NCBI RefSeq assembly: GCF_903944925.1
Contig: NZ_CAJATU010000082.1
Location: 1 to 64,000 of the forward strand
Direction: 5' to 3'
Source: an uncultured Rhodopila sp.
GTDB taxonomy: Bacteria; Pseudomonadota; Alphaproteobacteria; Acetobacterales; Acetobacteraceae
Length of the DNA stretch: 64,000 bases
The notes beneath the pieces were generated by a model. That model had not been told where the DNA came from. It made no database searches and saw only the letters and a program-made list of their open reading frames with translations. The translations under genes were made by a program, and so were the position numbers. Shown here one piece after another: positions 9,454 to 19,147 of this stretch. Numbering within the stretch: position 1 is the stretch's first letter; each line of letters starts with the position of its first letter.

Positions 9454-9513
9454 GGCCGGTTGCCTCCTGCACGCTCATGGTGCCATGGCGCGCTTCGGAG
9501 GGAAACTCGGCCG

Positions 9514-9750
9514 TCAGGCAGGAACGATCTCCAGCCGGCGCTCGATCCGGTCAAGCCGGAGTTCGATGCGATCGATCCGCTCGGACTGCGCCGCGAAGTC
9601 GCCGTGCAGAAGGACAACCTTGGTTTCAAGCGACGTCACACGCCGCCCGAGGTCGCCGATGGCCGAGGCCAGCCGATCAAGCTTTTCGTCCATCCGGCGA
9701 AGATAGACCAGTATCAGGTTGTCAGGCTCACCGCTCATTCCATGCTTCAT
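9514..9750 (-). CDS. Small coiled-coil hypothetical protein
   Basis: ILVYLRRMDEKLDRLASAIGDLGRRVTSLETKV...ERIDRIELRLDRIERRLEI heptad pattern. Confidence 0.6.
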   Translation of the reverse strand: MKHGMSGEPDNLILVYLRRMDEKLDRLASAIGDLGRRVTSLETKVVLLHGDFAAQSERIDRIELRLDRIERRLEIVPA

Positions 9751-9813
9751 CGACTGCGTGCCGACAGTATCCAACATATGTGTTAACAAGCGGCTAAGGA
9801 AGCGCCCGGGCAA

Positions 9814-10737
9814 TCACGTTCCGTGCCGCACCAGCCGCCGCAAGCCCGCCATCTGCTGCTGCACCCATGTCCCGGTGGCCAGAGCCTCCTCCCCCGACGG
9901 ATCCCCCGTGGGTACATAGTCGCGCGAGAAATCCGCCGTCCGGAACAGCATGTCCCACCACGGTAGCACCGCCCCGTAATTGCAGCTTCGCTGCCCGGCC
10001 GCCAGCACCCCGTGATGCGCGCGGTGGAACCGCGGCGAGATCAGCAGGCGCTCCCCCAGCCAGCCGAACGACAGCCGCACATTGGCGTGCGACAGCGACT
10101 CCAGGAACCGCAGCACCAGCACCAGCAGCGGGAACTGCAGCGGCGGCACCCCGATCAGCAGCGCGATCACGCCGAACCAGACGAAGGCGATCAGATCGTC
10201 CAGGACATGATTCCGGTCATCCGACCAGAACGTCATCTGCCGCTGCGCATGGTGCAGCGAGTGCAGCGCCCACCACCATCGAAACTGATGCGCCAGCCAG
10301 TGCCGCGAGTAATCGGCAAAGTCCAGGATGACCGCGTAGATCACGAACACCACCACCTGCTGTCCGAGCAGCACCGGAAACAGCCCCTCCAGCGTCGGCG
10401 GCACCCATCCCTGATCGGCCATCCAGCCGTTGACCGCGACCTGGGCGCGGTAGAACAGCACGTAAGTAACGAACGGCAGGACGCCGACGCGCGACAACAG
10501 CGTGTACAGCACGTCGACCCAGACTGCATGGCTGTCCGGCCAACGCTCCACCGGCCGCCAGCGCTCCAGCGGCAGGCAGACGGCGAAGGTCAGCACCACC
10601 TGGGCAACGCCGTACAGAGCGAACAGCGCCCAGCCGTACGACACGTCCTCCCAGTTCATCAGTCCCAGCCAGTACAGAGCCGGGACCAGCGCATGCTCCT
10701 CAAGCCAACCGGCGGCGAGATCGAACGGATCGCCCAT
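9814..10737 (-). CDS. Fatty acid hydroxylase / sterol desaturase superfamily protein
   Basis: Histidine clusters WLAHQF, HSLHHA, FHRAHH; multi-TM. Confidence 0.85.
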   Translation of the reverse strand: MGDPFDLAAGWLEEHALVPALYWLGLMNWEDVSYGWALFALYGVAQVVLTFAVCLPLERWRPVERWPDSHAVWVDVLYTLLSRVGVLPFVTYVLFYRAQVAVNGWMADQGWVPPTLEGLFPVLLGQQVVVFVIYAVILDFADYSRHWLAHQFRWWWALHSLHHAQRQMTFWSDDRNHVLDDLIAFVWFGVIALLIGVPPLQFPLLVLVLRFLESLSHANVRLSFGWLGERLLISPRFHRAHHGVLAAGQRSCNYGAVLPWWDMLFRTADFSRDYVPTGDPSGEEALATGTWVQQQMAGLRRLVRHGT

Positions 10738-11705
10738 CAGCGGCTGGATACCACCATCGGCGACGGGGCGCGCGCGTTCAGGAACAGCCCGTGCGGGGAG
10801 CGTCCCACGGCGATCGTCTCAAACGTGCCGCTGACCGGGTCCAGCACCGCCACGCTCTCCGCCCAGCGCCGCGTGATCCACAGCTTGCCGCCGGGCGCGA
10901 AATCGATGTCGTCCGGACCGCCGGGCACCGAGTAGCTGCGGATCACCTTCAAGGTCGCAGCGTCCACCGAGACGGTCGTCCCGCCGGCCCGGTCGTTGAC
11001 CCACAGGATTTTCCGGTCGGGTGACAGGAACAACTGATGCACGCCCCTGCCGGTGACGATACGCTCCACCACCTTGCCGTCGGCCGGATCGACCACGGCG
11101 ACATAGTCGGTGCCCATGTCCGCCACCAGCACGCGGCCGTTCAGCCACAGCACGCCGGCCGGCGTCTTGCCGACGGGAACCGTCCATTTCTCGGTCATCG
11201 TCCGCAGGTCGAAGGCGGCCAGCTTGTCGCTGTCCTGCAAGCTGACGAACAGGGTGGACGAGTCCGGCGACCAGGTCAGGTGGCTCGGCGTCGCCACCAC
11301 CGGGAAGCGCTTCAGCAGCTTCATGCTGGCGGCGTCGTAGATATCCACCTGGTTGCGCGCCAGGCCGTTCACCCCCAGGAACTTCGCATCCGGGCTGAAC
11401 TGCAACTGATACGGATCTGCTATCGGCAGGCGCTTCTGCACCTCCCCGGTGGTCGGGTCGATGAACATGATCTGGTTGCCGGCGGTATCGCCCACCAGCA
11501 GGCTCTTGCCGTCGGGGCTGAGGATCAGGTGATGCGGCTCCCGCAGGCTCGGGATGCGGCGCACTTCCTTCTGTGTCGCCATGTCGATCACGCTGATCGA
11601 GGCGCCGTTCGAATTCACCACGAACGCGATGCCGCCCGCCCGGACAGGGGCGGCAAAACCGCCGATGGCGGCAACGCAGAAAAGTGCAATACAAAGACGC
11701 CGCAT
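10737..11705 (-). CDS. YVTN/YncE-type beta-propeller, exported
   Basis: Signal peptide; repeated SPDGKSLLVGDT..., SPDRKILWVNDR units. TGATG overlap with downstream gene. Confidence 0.85.
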   Translation of the reverse strand: MRRLCIALFCVAAIGGFAAPVRAGGIAFVVNSNGASISVIDMATQKEVRRIPSLREPHHLILSPDGKSLLVGDTAGNQIMFIDPTTGEVQKRLPIADPYQLQFSPDAKFLGVNGLARNQVDIYDAASMKLLKRFPVVATPSHLTWSPDSSTLFVSLQDSDKLAAFDLRTMTEKWTVPVGKTPAGVLWLNGRVLVADMGTDYVAVVDPADGKVVERIVTGRGVHQLFLSPDRKILWVNDRAGGTTVSVDAATLKVIRSYSVPGGPDDIDFAPGGKLWITRRWAESVAVLDPVSGTFETIAVGRSPHGLFLNARAPSPMVVSSR

Positions 11706-11736
11706 GGGGTGCTCCGGCAGGAATGATGCGCCGTCC

Positions 11737-13089
11737 CTACCTCTTCGGCGCGGAATCGGGCAAGGCCAATCGGGCGTCCGCGAACACCGCCGTGGCGAGC
11801 GCGAACAGCACGCAGGCCGGGGTGGAGATCAGCACATTGTCGGTGACGGCATGGCAGGCGAATGCTGCGAACACCAGCCGCATGATCCGCGCATCGGCCG
11901 GGCGCAAGACCCGCGTATGGACAAAAACCCAGGCAGCGAACAGGCCGATGAACGCCGCGCGGCCGACTTGTCCGCCCTCGACCTCCATGCGGAGGTACTC
12001 GTTATGCGCCGCCCAGGTGTGCAGGATGCGGGCGACCGGACCGTCCGGCGGAATCACCGCGTTGCCGGCGCCGATGCCCCAGCCCAACCAGGGCGACTGG
12101 GCCGAGGCCGCCTCGAACGCCGGCCACAGCAGGCCGCGCCCGCTGAGGTCCCCGGCGTAGTTGGTGACGACGTTGAACAGCCGGATGTCGGACAGGTCGC
12201 CGGCGAACAGCAGCAAAAGAGGTGCGGCGGCACTCCCGGCCAGGATCAGCAGCAGGCGGTGGTGCCAGGGGAAGACGGTGGAGCGTATCGTCGCGAGGCT
12301 GATACCGGTGACCGCAACGGCGTAGGCCAACGGGGCACGCGCTCCGGTCAGCAGCAGGAACACAAAGTTCACTGACAGAAGCGCCAGGTCGCGCGCCCGG
12401 CCGTGACGATACAGCAAGATGAGGCAGGCGTAGATCGCCGCGAGGCAGACTCCAGCCAGGAACGCCGGGTGCCCCAGTCCGGCCAGACGCGCGCCCCCGC
12501 TGTCTACGAAAAGCGGCCGGATGCCGGCCATGGCGATTGGAACCGAGGCGGCAATGGCGACGGATGGGCACCAGGCGACAGCCCGTATCATAGAGCGCGG
12601 CCAGTTGGGCGGCAGACGGCAGAAGCAGAAGGCGAACGGCGCGGCGGAGCCGACGAACGACCTTATGCTTTCGGCAGGGCTAAGTCCCGGGTGCAGGCCG
12701 TGGACCATGCCAATCGCCAGCATCGCCAGATAGGCCCAGACCGGGTTGAGCGGGTCGAGCCGGGGGCCGAACCGCAGCGCGCATATCATCGCCAGTGCGA
12801 TCCCGATGCCTTTGACTGTTGCTATGACCGGCTGGAACATCTCATCGCCCGCCACGTCGGCGAAGGTCATTTCCAGGCTCATGGCGACGACCAACAGCCA
12901 GGCGACGCAGAAGGGAGTGGGATGGAGGAACGCAAGGATAGCGATGCCGGCGATGACGCTGCCGGCGAGTGCTACCCAGAAGACAGGCGGCACGATCAGC
13001 CCGCAGCCCAGGGCGCCCGCCAGCAGCAGGGCGGCGGCGGCCAGAGGGGCCATATCGGGGTGATCGGCGAGGCGAGATGTTGGCATCAC
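11737..13089 (-). CDS. O-antigen ligase/polymerase (Wzy/WaaL-like) family membrane protein
   Basis: Multi-TM; GRGLLWPAFEAASAQSPWLGWGIGAGNAVI...AHNEYLRM motif region. Confidence 0.8.
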   Translation of the reverse strand: MMPTSRLADHPDMAPLAAAALLLAGALGCGLIVPPVFWVALAGSVIAGIAILAFLHPTPFCVAWLLVVAMSLEMTFADVAGDEMFQPVIATVKGIGIALAMICALRFGPRLDPLNPVWAYLAMLAIGMVHGLHPGLSPAESIRSFVGSAAPFAFCFCRLPPNWPRSMIRAVAWCPSVAIAASVPIAMAGIRPLFVDSGGARLAGLGHPAFLAGVCLAAIYACLILLYRHGRARDLALLSVNFVFLLLTGARAPLAYAVAVTGISLATIRSTVFPWHHRLLLILAGSAAAPLLLLFAGDLSDIRLFNVVTNYAGDLSGRGLLWPAFEAASAQSPWLGWGIGAGNAVIPPDGPVARILHTWAAHNEYLRMEVEGGQVGRAAFIGLFAAWVFVHTRVLRPADARIMRLVFAAFACHAVTDNVLISTPACVLFALATAVFADARLALPDSAPKR

Positions 13090-13201
13090 GCTCCGATATG
13101 CCGGAAACAGATGAACAAAAGGTTTACGTCAAGGACCCCTGCGCCTTCACACTTTCCCCGCCGCCGACCTATCCTCCCGCAAAACACCGGAGGAAACCAC
13201 C

Positions 13202-14122
13202 ATGCCCGACATCCGCGTCATCGCCACCGGCCTGCGCTTTCCGGAAGGTCCGGTGGCCATGCGGGACGGCTCGATCGTGCTGGTGGAAATCGAGCGCCAG
13301 ACCGTCACCCGGGTCTATCCAAACGGCCGCACCGTGGTCGTCGCCCATACCGGCGGCGGCCCGAACGGCCTGGCCATCGGCCCGGATGGCGCGTTCTACG
13401 TCTGCAACAACGGCGGCTTCCAGTGGCGGCTGGAACAGAACCTGCTCCGCCCCGGCGGTCCGGCCTCGGACTACACCGGCGGGCGGATCGAGCGGATCGA
13501 TCCCGCCACCGGCGCCGTCACCGTTCTGTATGACCATTGCGGCCCGCACCGGCTGCTCGGCCCGAACGACATCGTCTTTGACGGGCTGGGCGGCTTCTAC
13601 TTCACCGACCTTGGCAAGGCCCGTGCCCGCGACCGGGACTGGGGCGGCGTATACTACGCGCTGGCGGACGGCTCCCGCATCACCGAGATCGTGCATCCGA
13701 TCCTGACCCCGAACGGCATCGGCCTGTCACCCGACGGCAAGACCCTCTATGTCGCGGAAACCGAGACGGCGCGGCTATGGGCGTTCGACGTGAAGGCGCC
13801 CGGCGTGCTGGAGAAAGCCCCCTTCCCCTCCCCGCATGGCGGGCGCCTGGTCGCCGGCCTCGGCGGATACCAGCGCTTCGACAGCCTGGCGGTGGATGCC
13901 GCCGGCAATATTTGCGTGGCGACGTTGGTGAACGGGTCGGTCAGCATCGTCGCACCGTCCGGCGGTCTGGTACGGCAGGTGCCGATGCCGGACCTGTTCT
14001 GTACCAACATCTGCTTCGGCGGCCCCGATCTGAGGACTGCCTACATGACGCTGTCCGGAACCGGGCAGCTGGTCTCCATGCCCTGGGACAGCCCCGGGCT
14101 GCGACTGGCCTACGAAGGCTGA
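13202..14122 (+). CDS. SMP-30/gluconolactonase/LRE family protein
   Basis: FPEGPVAMRDGSIVLVEI; GPNDIVFDGLGGFYFTD; TPNGIGLSPDGKTLYVAET. Confidence 0.9.
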   Translation: MPDIRVIATGLRFPEGPVAMRDGSIVLVEIERQTVTRVYPNGRTVVVAHTGGGPNGLAIGPDGAFYVCNNGGFQWRLEQNLLRPGGPASDYTGGRIERIDPATGAVTVLYDHCGPHRLLGPNDIVFDGLGGFYFTDLGKARARDRDWGGVYYALADGSRITEIVHPILTPNGIGLSPDGKTLYVAETETARLWAFDVKAPGVLEKAPFPSPHGGRLVAGLGGYQRFDSLAVDAAGNICVATLVNGSVSIVAPSGGLVRQVPMPDLFCTNICFGGPDLRTAYMTLSGTGQLVSMPWDSPGLRLAYEG

Positions 14123-14249
14123 GCCGGCGTTGCACTCGGAACTTCAAATAATAACTGAAGTATCACGACGCCTCCGGGGTGTAAATTAGCCGTGACATAC
14201 AGACAAACCTCCGGTTCGCGGCTGCTCTACATGGGCGCGTCCTGCTAGA

Positions 14250-14297
14250 GCAAGCTGGCAACCCGGTCCGAAGGCCGGGAAAAACCGGGGAGCTTGC
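14250..14297 (+). promoter_or_regulatory. Structured 5' leader candidate upstream of GlsB/YeaQ-type gene
   Basis: Outer stem gcaagct (14250-14256)/agcttgc (14291-14297) enclosing inner hairpin cccgg-t-cc-gaa-gg-ccggg (14262-14279); right arm abuts SD. Confidence 0.35.
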
Positions 14298-14301
14298 CTG
14301 C

Positions 14302-14592
14302 ATGCTGGGATTTTTCTGGGCCTTGATCATCGGCTTCGTCGTCGGAGCCGTTGCCAAGTTCATCATGCCGGGACGCGATCCGGGCGGCTTCATCATCACC
14401 ATCCTGCTGGGCATCTGCGGCTCGGAGCTGGCGACATTCCTCGGCCGGGCCATCGGCTGGTATCGCGGCGACCAGACCGCGCGGTTCGTCGGTTCGGTCG
14501 TCGGGGCGGTCATCATCCTGGCGATCTACCGGTTCTACCTCAGCCGCCGCGGCCCGGTTGCCGGCCCCGGCGGCGGCCAGCGATTCACCTGA
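14302..14592 (+). CDS. GlsB/YeaQ/YmgE (transglycosylase-associated) stress response membrane protein
   Basis: FFWALIIGFVVGAVAKFIMPGRDPGGFIITILLGICGS...GSVVGAVIILAIYR. Confidence 0.92.
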   Translation: MLGFFWALIIGFVVGAVAKFIMPGRDPGGFIITILLGICGSELATFLGRAIGWYRGDQTARFVGSVVGAVIILAIYRFYLSRRGPVAGPGGGQRFT

Positions 14593-14628
14593 CGTCATCG
14601 CATCAACCAGTTTCGGGGATACACAACC

Positions 14629-15075
14629 ATGAGCGGATTCGTCGGTCAGATACTGCAAGGCGTTCTCGGCGGCGGCGGACAGGCCCAGTCCTCGTCCATC
14701 CTGAACGGGGTCCTCCAGCAGGTGCTGGCTGTGAAGGACGGCGACAAGGAAGGCGTCGCCGCGATCATCCAGAAGTTCCAGAACGCCGGCCTCGGCACTT
14801 ATGTCCAGTCCTGGGTGGGCAGCGGAACGAACCAGCCGATAACGGTGGATCACGTCGGTTCGGTCTTCTCACCGCAGCAGCTTCAGGGTTGGGCGCAGCA
14901 GGCGGGCACAACGCCGGAGGCCATCCGTGACGTGCTCGCCCAGGCGATCCCGCATGTCGTGGATCACCTCACCCCGGGCGGCCAGGTGCCGGCGCAAACG
15001 CCGCCGCAAATGGTCGATCTCGCCGGCATTCTCGGCAAGCTGATGGGCACGACGGGGTCGACCCGCACCGCCTGA
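14629..15075 (+). CDS. YidB family (DUF937) protein
   Basis: LGTYVQSWVGSGTNQPITVDHVGSVF...QAIPHVVDHLTPGGQVP. Confidence 0.9.
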   Translation: MSGFVGQILQGVLGGGGQAQSSSILNGVLQQVLAVKDGDKEGVAAIIQKFQNAGLGTYVQSWVGSGTNQPITVDHVGSVFSPQQLQGWAQQAGTTPEAIRDVLAQAIPHVVDHLTPGGQVPAQTPPQMVDLAGILGKLMGTTGSTRTA

Positions 15076-15102
15076 ACGCATCAGTATACAAGGGGAAAAC
15101 GT

Positions 15103-15639
15103 ATGGCGGACCATGACCTCGTGGCGCTGTGGGAGGCGCATTGCCGCTACGAGTTCGAGACGCGCGACGTCGATGCCACCATGGCGACGATGGTCGAGCA
15201 GCCCTACGTCAACCACATCCCGACCATGACCGGCGGGGTCGGGCAACACGATTTGCGGCAGTTCTACGCGAACCACTTCATCGGGGTGAACCCTCCCGAT
15301 TTCGCCCTCGACCCGATCAGCCGCACCGTCGGCGCCGATCGGCTGGTGGATGAGTTTGTGGCGCGGTTCACGCACACGACGGAGATCGATTGGATGCTGC
15401 CGGGAATCGCGCCCACGGGGCAGGCCGTCAGAGTACCCATGGTCGCGATCGTGCAATTCGAGGGCGACAAGCTCGTGCATGAGCACATCTACTGGGACCA
15501 GGCTTCCGTGCTTGTGCAGATCGGCTTGCTCGACCCCGCCGGGCTTCCGGTGGTTGGCAGCGAGGAGGCGCGGAAGGTCGTGGACAAGAACCTGCCGAGC
15601 AACGCGCTGATGGGCTCGCTTTGGAAGCAGCAGCGTTGA
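15103..15639 (+). CDS. SnoaL-like/NTF2-fold protein
   Basis: Short alpha+beta protein; DEFVARFTHTTEIDWMLPGIAPTGQAVRVPMVAIVQFEGDKLVHEHIYWDQAS. Confidence 0.8.
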   Translation: MADHDLVALWEAHCRYEFETRDVDATMATMVEQPYVNHIPTMTGGVGQHDLRQFYANHFIGVNPPDFALDPISRTVGADRLVDEFVARFTHTTEIDWMLPGIAPTGQAVRVPMVAIVQFEGDKLVHEHIYWDQASVLVQIGLLDPAGLPVVGSEEARKVVDKNLPSNALMGSLWKQQR

Positions 15640-15779
15640 ACGCCATCGGCTATTACGCTTGCGGCTGCTGGCCGAGGCCTTCCGCGCGTTCTTTATATTC
15701 GGCCGGTTGACGATGGAGGTTGCCTTGCCCCTGGTGCGATGCAACAACTCCCTCCATTCCCAACCTCCCGAGTAAAAGT

Positions 15780-18700
15780 ATGCCGCTGCACGTCGCTCTG
15801 ACGCATAAGACCTCGTACCATTACGACCGGCTGGTCTCGCTCGGTCCGCAGACCATCCGGCTGCGTCCAGCGCCGCAGGCCAGGACGGCGATCCTGTCCT
15901 ATGACCTGAAGATCGAACCCGAGCCGCACTTCATCAACTGGATGCAGGACCCGCAGGGCAACCACCTCGCCCGCGTCGTCTTCCCGGAGAAAGTGGACCG
16001 GTTCGAGGTCACCGTGGACCTCGTCGCCGACATGGTGACGATCAACCCGTTCGACTTCTTCCTGGAACCCGAGGCGGAAAACTACCCGTTCGGCTACGAC
16101 CCCGTGCTCGACCAGGAACTCGCCCCGTTCCGCAAGGCCGAACCCGCCGGTCCGCACCTGACCGCGTTGCTGGCAGCCATCCCGCGCGAGGAAAAGCGCA
16201 CGGTCGATAAGCTGGTCGAGCTGAACACACTCGTCCAGCACGCCGTCGCCTACATCGTGCGGCTGGAGCCGGGGGTCTACACGCCGGAGGAAACCCTCGA
16301 CCTCGGCAAGGGATCCTGCCGCGATTCAGCCTGGCTGCTGGTGCAGGTGCTGCGCCATCTCGGCATGGCGGCGCGCTTCGTCTCCGGCTACCTGATCCAG
16401 CTTGTCGGCGACGTGAAGCCGCTGACGGGTCCGGAGGGCCCGACCGCCGACTTCACCGACCTGCATGCCTGGGCCGAAGTCTACCTGCCGGGCGCCGGCT
16501 GGGTCGGCCTTGACGCCACTTCCGGCCTGTTCTGCGGCGAGGGCCACATCCCGCTCGCCGCCAGCCCGGACCCGATCTCCGCCGCACCGATAACCGGGCT
16601 GGTGGAGAAGGCCGAAGTCACCTTCGACTTCGCCATGTCGATCTCCCGCATCAAGGAAACGCCGCGGACCACGAAGCCTTATACCGAGGCGCAGTGGCAG
16701 GCGATCCTGGCGCAGGGCGCCGCGGTGGACCGCGCGCTGGTCCGGAACGACGTCCGCCTGACCATGGGCGGCGAGCCGACATTCATCGCCGCCAACGACA
16801 TGGATGCGCCGGAATGGAATACCGACGCGCTCGGCCCGACCAAGCGGGCTTATGCCGGGCGGCTGATCCGCCGGCTGATGGACCGCTGGGCGCCGGGTGC
16901 GGCACTGTCGCACGCCATGGACAAGCACTATCCCGGCGAGCAATTGCCGCGCTGGGCGCTGCATTGCTACTGGCGCAAGGACGGCGAGCCGATTTGGACC
17001 AACCCGTTCCTGCTCGCCTCTGACGACGACCAGGACAGCGCGACCGCCGCCGACGTTGCGGAGTTCGCCGCCAGTCTGGCGGAGCGGCTGCAGGTTGATC
17101 CCTCACTGGTCATCCCGGCCTATGAGGACATCTACTATTATCTTTGGAAAGAGCGGCAACTGCCCGGCAACGTGGTGGCCGAGGACTCCAAGCTGAAGGA
17201 TCCGCTCGAACGCGCCCGGATGGTGCGGATCTTCCAGCAGGGTCTCGCGAGTGTCGCCGGCAGCGTGCTGCCGCTGCGCCGGGTGATCGATGGCGGCGTC
17301 CGCCGCTGGCAGTCCGGCAAATGGTTCTTCCGCGCCGGCGAGATGTTCCTGATCCCCGGCGACAGCCCCGTCGGCTTCCGACTGCCGCTGGACAGCCTGC
17401 CCTGGGCCGATCCGGCGACGGTGGATTTTGAGACGCCGCCCGATCCGTTCGCGCCGTCGTCGCCCTTGCCGCGGCGGCAGTTGCTGCAGAACCGCCGGTT
17501 GACCCCCGGCGGGGGGATCGAGAATTTCCGTCCGGTCCGACAGGAACTGCCGGTTGTCGGCCAGGGCGACCCGAACGTCGTCCGCACCGCTTTGGCGGTC
17601 GAATCCCGTGAGGGTAAGCTGCATGTCTTCCTGCCGCCGCTGTATGCGGCCGAAGACTGGCTGGCTCTGGCCGCTGCGATCGAGGAAACCGCCGCCGAGC
17701 TTGGCCGCAAGGTCGTGCTGGAAGGCTACCAGCCTCCTGAGGACGATCGCATCCTGAGCTTCTCGGTCACACCTGACCCCGGCGTGATCGAGGTCAACGT
17801 CCACCCCACCGACAACTGGGCGGATCAGGTCCGGCTGACGGAAGAGTTGTATGAGGAAGCCCGGCAGGTCGGCCTGGCGACGGAGAAGTTCAACCTGGAC
17901 GGCCGCCATGTCGGCACCGGCGGCGGCAACCACGTGGTGATGGGCGGAGCACGGGCCGAGGATTCGCCGTTCCTCCGCCGCCCCGACCTGCTGAAATCGG
18001 TTGTCGGCTTCTGGCACAACCACCCGAGCCTGTCGTATTTGTTCAGCGGCCAGTTCATCGGGCCGACGAGCCAGCATCCGCGACTGGATGAGGCGCGGCA
18101 GGACAGCCTGGCGGAACTGGAGATCGCGTTCTCCCACGTCAAGGCGAAGCAGCCGGTCGCGCCCTGGATCACCGACCGCCTGTTTCGCAATATCCTGGCG
18201 GACATGACCGGCAATACCCACCGGACGGAATTCTGCATCGACAAGATGTACACCCCGGACAGCGCGTCCGGCCGGCGCGGGCTGGTGGAGTGCCGGGCGT
18301 TTGAGATGCCGCCCCATGCGCGCATGTCGGCGGCGCAGATCCTGCTGATGCGGTCTGCGGTGGCAGCGTTCTGGGAGCGGCCGTATGAGCGGCGGATGAT
18401 TCAGTGGGGCACGCGGGTGCATGACGATTTCATGCTGCCGCATTTCGTCGAACAGGATTTCCGCGAGGTGCTGGATGAGCTTAGCGGACTGGGCTTCGGC
18501 CTCGACCCGGCTTGGTTCGCGCCGCATCTGGCGTTCCGCTTCCCGCATGTCGGGACGGTCGATCTGCGCGGGCTGCAGCTTGAGATCCGCAACGCGCTGG
18601 AACCGTGGCACGTGCTGGGCGAGGAGCAGGTCTCCGGCGGCACGGCGCGCTATGTCGACAGTTCTGTGGAGCGGGTGCAGGCGAAGGTCTCCGGCTGGGT

Positions 18701-19079
18701 GAACGAACGCTACACCCTGGCGTGCAACGGCGCCGCGGTGCCGCTGAGTGCGACGGACCGGGTGGGCGAATATGTCGGCGGGGTGCGGTTCAAGGCGTGG
18801 AACCCGCCGAGTTCGCTGCATCCGACGATCCGCCCGCATGCGCCGCTGACGTTCGACGTGTTCGACACCTGGAACGGGCGGAGCATCGGCGGGCTGAGCT
18901 ACAACGTGTCACATCCCGGCGGGCGGAGCTACGAGACGTTCCCGGTCAATGCGAACGAGGCGGAAGCGCGGCGGCGCTCACGGTTCTTCGCGTTCGGGCA
19001 TACGCCCGGATCGATGCCGGAGCCGGTGGTGGAGCTGTCGCGGGAGCATCCGCGGACGCTCGATCTGCGGCGGGTTTAG
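15780..19079 (+). CDS. Transglutaminase-like / DUF2126 fusion protein
   Basis: MPLHVALTHKTSYHYDRLVSLGPQTIRLRPAPQ; GKGSCRDSAWLLVQVLRHLGMAARFVSGY; DLHAWAEVYLPGAGWVGLDAT; ~1099 aa. Confidence 0.93.
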   Translation: MPLHVALTHKTSYHYDRLVSLGPQTIRLRPAPQARTAILSYDLKIEPEPHFINWMQDPQGNHLARVVFPEKVDRFEVTVDLVADMVTINPFDFFLEPEAENYPFGYDPVLDQELAPFRKAEPAGPHLTALLAAIPREEKRTVDKLVELNTLVQHAVAYIVRLEPGVYTPEETLDLGKGSCRDSAWLLVQVLRHLGMAARFVSGYLIQLVGDVKPLTGPEGPTADFTDLHAWAEVYLPGAGWVGLDATSGLFCGEGHIPLAASPDPISAAPITGLVEKAEVTFDFAMSISRIKETPRTTKPYTEAQWQAILAQGAAVDRALVRNDVRLTMGGEPTFIAANDMDAPEWNTDALGPTKRAYAGRLIRRLMDRWAPGAALSHAMDKHYPGEQLPRWALHCYWRKDGEPIWTNPFLLASDDDQDSATAADVAEFAASLAERLQVDPSLVIPAYEDIYYYLWKERQLPGNVVAEDSKLKDPLERARMVRIFQQGLASVAGSVLPLRRVIDGGVRRWQSGKWFFRAGEMFLIPGDSPVGFRLPLDSLPWADPATVDFETPPDPFAPSSPLPRRQLLQNRRLTPGGGIENFRPVRQELPVVGQGDPNVVRTALAVESREGKLHVFLPPLYAAEDWLALAAAIEETAAELGRKVVLEGYQPPEDDRILSFSVTPDPGVIEVNVHPTDNWADQVRLTEELYEEARQVGLATEKFNLDGRHVGTGGGNHVVMGGARAEDSPFLRRPDLLKSVVGFWHNHPSLSYLFSGQFIGPTSQHPRLDEARQDSLAELEIAFSHVKAKQPVAPWITDRLFRNILADMTGNTHRTEFCIDKMYTPDSASGRRGLVECRAFEMPPHARMSAAQILLMRSAVAAFWERPYERRMIQWGTRVHDDFMLPHFVEQDFREVLDELSGLGFGLDPAWFAPHLAFRFPHVGTVDLRGLQLEIRNALEPWHVLGEEQVSGGTARYVDSSVERVQAKVSGWVNERYTLACNGAAVPLSATDRVGEYVGGVRFKAWNPPSSLHPTIRPHAPLTFDVFDTWNGRSIGGLSYNVSHPGGRSYETFPVNANEAEARRRSRFFAFGHTPGSMPEPVVELSREHPRTLDLRRV

Positions 19080-19147
19080 GGGGCTTCGACCCGTGATGGC
19101 GCGCGACCGGCCGATTGGCCGATCGGCGGGCGGCTTTGGGAGCGGGC

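Noticed and set aside
12403-13533. 376-aa plus-strand ORF
   Set aside because: Antisense to the O-antigen ligase-like gene and out of frame with the SMP-30 gene; low-complexity translation.
17103-18839. 578-aa minus-strand ORF
   Set aside because: Antisense to the transglutaminase/DUF2126 gene; no family features.
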